From an uncultured Pirellula sp. (GTDB lineage Bacteria; Planctomycetota; Planctomycetia; Pirellulales; Pirellulaceae), in NCBI GenBank assembly GCA_903837255.1, contig CAILTZ010000900.1:1-7511 (forward strand): 7,511 nucleotides of DNA. Reading direction: 5' to 3'. This document shows positions 6,176 to 7,511 of this stretch, one piece after another (position 1 is the first letter of the stretch; the number at the start of each line of letters is the position of its first letter). Made by a program: the position numbers and the translations under genes. The notes below the pieces were generated by a model, which saw only the letters and a list, made by a program, of their open reading frames with translations, had not been told where the DNA came from and did not search any database.

Positions 6176-7483
6176 TTACTTTGTTGTCATGATCGCATTG
6201 CCCATGGCCCGTTGGCCGAGCGTCGATTGGGCGAATCCTCTCCCGAGGTGATCGAGCTTGCGGTACAAGACGATCACCGGCACGGATCCAGACCCATCGA
6301 TGACCGCTTCGGTACGCGCAAACCCGGAGGTCTGCTCGAAGTACCCAACGCTCTGGACTCGCATCACATCCCCACCCCCGGTGACCAGAGGCGCGATGGT
6401 CTTCATTTGGTCCAACGTCAATATGCCTTCGACCATCGGCCAAGTCTCGTACTTGCGGTTTTCGGTGTCCGATTGAGAGGCCCGGGATTCAATCAGTTTT
6501 TCCAGGATTTCATCGGTCATTCCAGGCAAGCCCGAAAGAATCTCCTTGGGAGCTTCATTGATGTTAATTCGACCTGGAAGCATCGGCGCCTCTACCGTCG
6601 TAACTTTGTCCATCAGCATTGGCAAATAGAGGGCCATCTGTACCGGTGATGCCGTCAAGGGGGACATGAATTTGATTTCTTGACCGTTGACGTTGGCCGT
6701 GAAGCTCGCGTCGATGAGTTCCAGAACACCGTTGACTTGGAATTGCCCGGGCTGAGTTTCGTCGATGCCAAGGGCGTCGAAGTTCGCGGCTGACCATGGC
6801 CGTGTCTCGGAAGGCTGGGCACCTGTGCCCCCCCCACCACCACCGCCACCGGGTCCACCGCCACCGGGTCCACCGCCACCGGGTCCATTGTTTCCGCCAC
6901 GGCCGCCGCCAGGTCCATTGTTTCCGCCCGGACCGTTGTTGCCACCTCGACCACCGCCACCACCCATACCACCACCACCCGGGCCTTGTCCACCTCGACC
7001 ACCGCCACCACCCATACCACCACCGGGGCCGCCACCACCCGGGCCTTGCCCACCGCGACCGCCGCCGCCACCCATACCGCCGCCACCCATACCACCACCG
7101 GGGCCTTGTCCGCCGCCGGGGCCTTGTCCACCGCGACCGCCCGGATTGAATCCGCCCCCACCACCTCCTCGTCCACCAGCAGGTGGTTGCGGATAGGATG
7201 CAGGCATCGAAACTAGCGAAAATACTGGATTAGCGAACTCTATCAAGGAAAACTCACTACGGCCTCCGCGACCACCTGGATTGAACCCGCCGCCGCCCTG
7301 GCCACCGCGACCGCCACCCTGGCCACCGCCACCACCAGGATTGAATCCACCGCCACCACCAGGATTGAATCCACCGCCACCACCAGGGCCGCCACCGCCA
7401 CCAGGACCATTGCCGCCGCGGCCTCCGCCACCCATGCCACCACCAGGACCGCCACCGCCTGGCAAGCCACCAACAGGGCCCAA
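6176..7483 (-). CDS. gspK: GspK-like minor pseudopilin with large Gly-rich insertion, N-terminus missing
   Basis: The C-terminal 210 residues look like type II secretion protein K, a minor pseudopilin of the pseudopilus tip. GRININEAPKEILSGLPGM at 304-322 followed by EILEKLIESR is the helix-hairpin-helix-like motif of this family. It is followed by VEGILTLDQMKTIAPLVT and a beta-rich end with VQSVGYFEQTSGFARTEAVI. Residues 1-74 and 103-219 are almost pure glycine with R, N, P, Q, F and M, split by a 28-residue non-glycine island at 75-102. The prepilin-type hydrophobic N-terminus that GspK needs is not present, so the gene must begin beyond the window edge. The listed start, TTG at 7481-7483, is only the first possible start after an in-frame TGA at 7499-7501 and is probably not real. 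The reading frame is open from 7498. The stop is TAA at 6176-6178, and the GspL-like gene begins 50 bases later. The gene is either intact with a sequencing error upstream, or broken. Confidence 0.75.
   Translation of the reverse strand: MGPVGGLPGGGGPGGGMGGGGRGGNGPGGGGGPGGGGGFNPGGGGGFNPGGGGGQGGGRGGQGGGGFNPGGRGGRSEFSLIEFANPVFSLVSMPASYPQPPAGGRGGGGGGFNPGGRGGQGPGGGQGPGGGMGGGGMGGGGGRGGQGPGGGGPGGGMGGGGGRGGQGPGGGGMGGGGGRGGNNGPGGNNGPGGGRGGNNGPGGGGPGGGGPGGGGGGGGTGAQPSETRPWSAANFDALGIDETQPGQFQVNGVLELIDASFTANVNGQEIKFMSPLTASPVQMALYLPMLMDKVTTVEAPMLPGRININEAPKEILSGLPGMTDEILEKLIESRASQSDTENRKYETWPMVEGILTLDQMKTIAPLVTGGGDVMRVQSVGYFEQTSGFARTEAVIDGSGSVPVIVLYRKLDHLGRGFAQSTLGQRAMGNAIMTTK
6828..7192 (-). repeat. Gly-codon-rich tandem repeats, proximal block
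   Basis: This block encodes residues about 98-219 of the GspK-like protein. It contains degenerate and exact repeats: a 35-base identical pair at 6942-6976 and 6990-7024 (48 bases apart, i.e. 16 residues), and two exact copies of a 15-base GGGTCCACCGCCACC unit at 6851-6880. Recurring peptide units are GGGGRGGQGPGGG and GGRGGNNGPGG. All repeat lengths seen are multiples of three, so changes in copy number would keep the frame. The block is expected to be flexible and disordered. Confidence 0.9.
7262..7483 (-). repeat. Gly-codon-rich tandem repeats, distal block
   Basis: This block encodes the first 74 residues of the listed GspK-like frame. It includes an exact 24-base tandem pair at 7337-7360 and 7361-7384, with a partial third copy at 7323-7336, giving the peptide unit GGGGGFNP. 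The block probably continues past the window edge, because codons 7502-7510 also read Gly-Met-Gly. Confidence 0.9.
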
Positions 7484-7498
7484 GCCACCACGGCCTCC

Positions 7499-7501
7499 TC
7501 A
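7499..7501 (-). other. In-frame TGA inside the Gly-rich part of the gspK-like gene
   Basis: Minus-strand codons before this TGA read GGC ATG GGC (Gly-Met-Gly at 7502-7510), and after it GGA GGC CGT GGT GGC. With Gly in place of the stop this would read GMGGGGRGG, a motif that occurs intact at residues 17-25 of the same protein. A single G-to-T change from GGA would give it. It may be a real nonsense mutation, an assembly error in GC-rich repeats, or the end of an unrelated gene; only three upstream codons are visible. Confidence 0.5.
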
Positions 7502-7511
7502 GCCCATGCCA

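Noticed and set aside
6655..7176. Val/Ala-rich minus-strand frame within the Gly-rich region
   Set aside because: It is a shifted reading of the same repeats and lacks a start context or domain; the GspK frame explains the DNA.
6765..7196. Plus-strand proline-rich open frame opposite the Gly-rich gspK region
   Set aside because: It is the antisense of Gly codons (GGN read as NCC). It has no family match and overlaps a recognised gene.
7499..7501. TGA read as glycine (alternative genetic code, as in some candidate phyla)
   Set aside because: TGA ends both the GspL-like gene (4290-4292) and the DUF1549 gene (646-648) at sensible places, and the protein families are planctomycete. A mutation or assembly error is simpler.

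Overview
The window looks like chromosomal DNA of a planctomycete, probably of the Pirellula/Rhodopirellula type. The evidence is a secreted DUF1549/DUF1553 protein with cytochrome-c-like CxxCH motifs, a secreted Ig-like plus PPC-like protein beside it, and a type II secretion / type IV pilus-like platform with fused, enlarged subunits. I did not see a tRNA, rRNA, CRISPR array, transposase or integrase. All five genes read on the minus strand, so the layout below follows transcription, from high to low coordinates.

Region 1 (7511 to 3100) is part of a secretion/pilus platform operon. It starts with the C-terminal part of a GspK-like minor pseudopilin that carries a very large glycine-rich insertion and runs off the window edge. 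An in-frame TGA interrupts its glycine-rich reading frame at 7499-7501. After 50 bases comes a GspL-like protein, which is a PilM-like actin fold, one membrane helix and a PilN-like periplasmic part, ending in a Thr/Pro pentapeptide repeat tail. Its stop codon overlaps the GTG start of the next gene by 4 bases. That gene encodes a PilO/GspM-like protein with a cadherin/Ig-like domain and a C-terminal domain resembling PilP/GspC. Together these three proteins would make much of the inner-membrane platform and part of the pseudopilus tip of a type II secretion machine. The ATPase, the polytopic membrane protein, the major pseudopilin and the secretin are not in the window.

Region 2 (3099 to 2917) is a 183-base intergenic gap rich in small inverted repeats. 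It separates the secretion operon from the next genes and could hold a terminator and a structured leader or operator.

Region 3 (2916 to 1) holds two genes for exported proteins. The first is the 756-residue DUF1549/DUF1553 protein with two haem-type motifs and a bacterial Ig-like (BIG_2-like) domain. The second, 58 bases downstream and cut by the window edge, is a signal-peptide protein with an Ig/IPT-like domain and the start of a PPC-like domain. It has no stop codon inside the window. The two are probably co-transcribed. Whether they are clients of the secretion machine next to them is only a possibility.

I found no clearly undescribed system. The most unusual points are the domain fusions and the low-complexity extensions (Gly-rich in GspK, Thr/Pro-rich in GspL) added to normally compact secretion-platform proteins, and the nonsense codon inside the Gly-rich tract.
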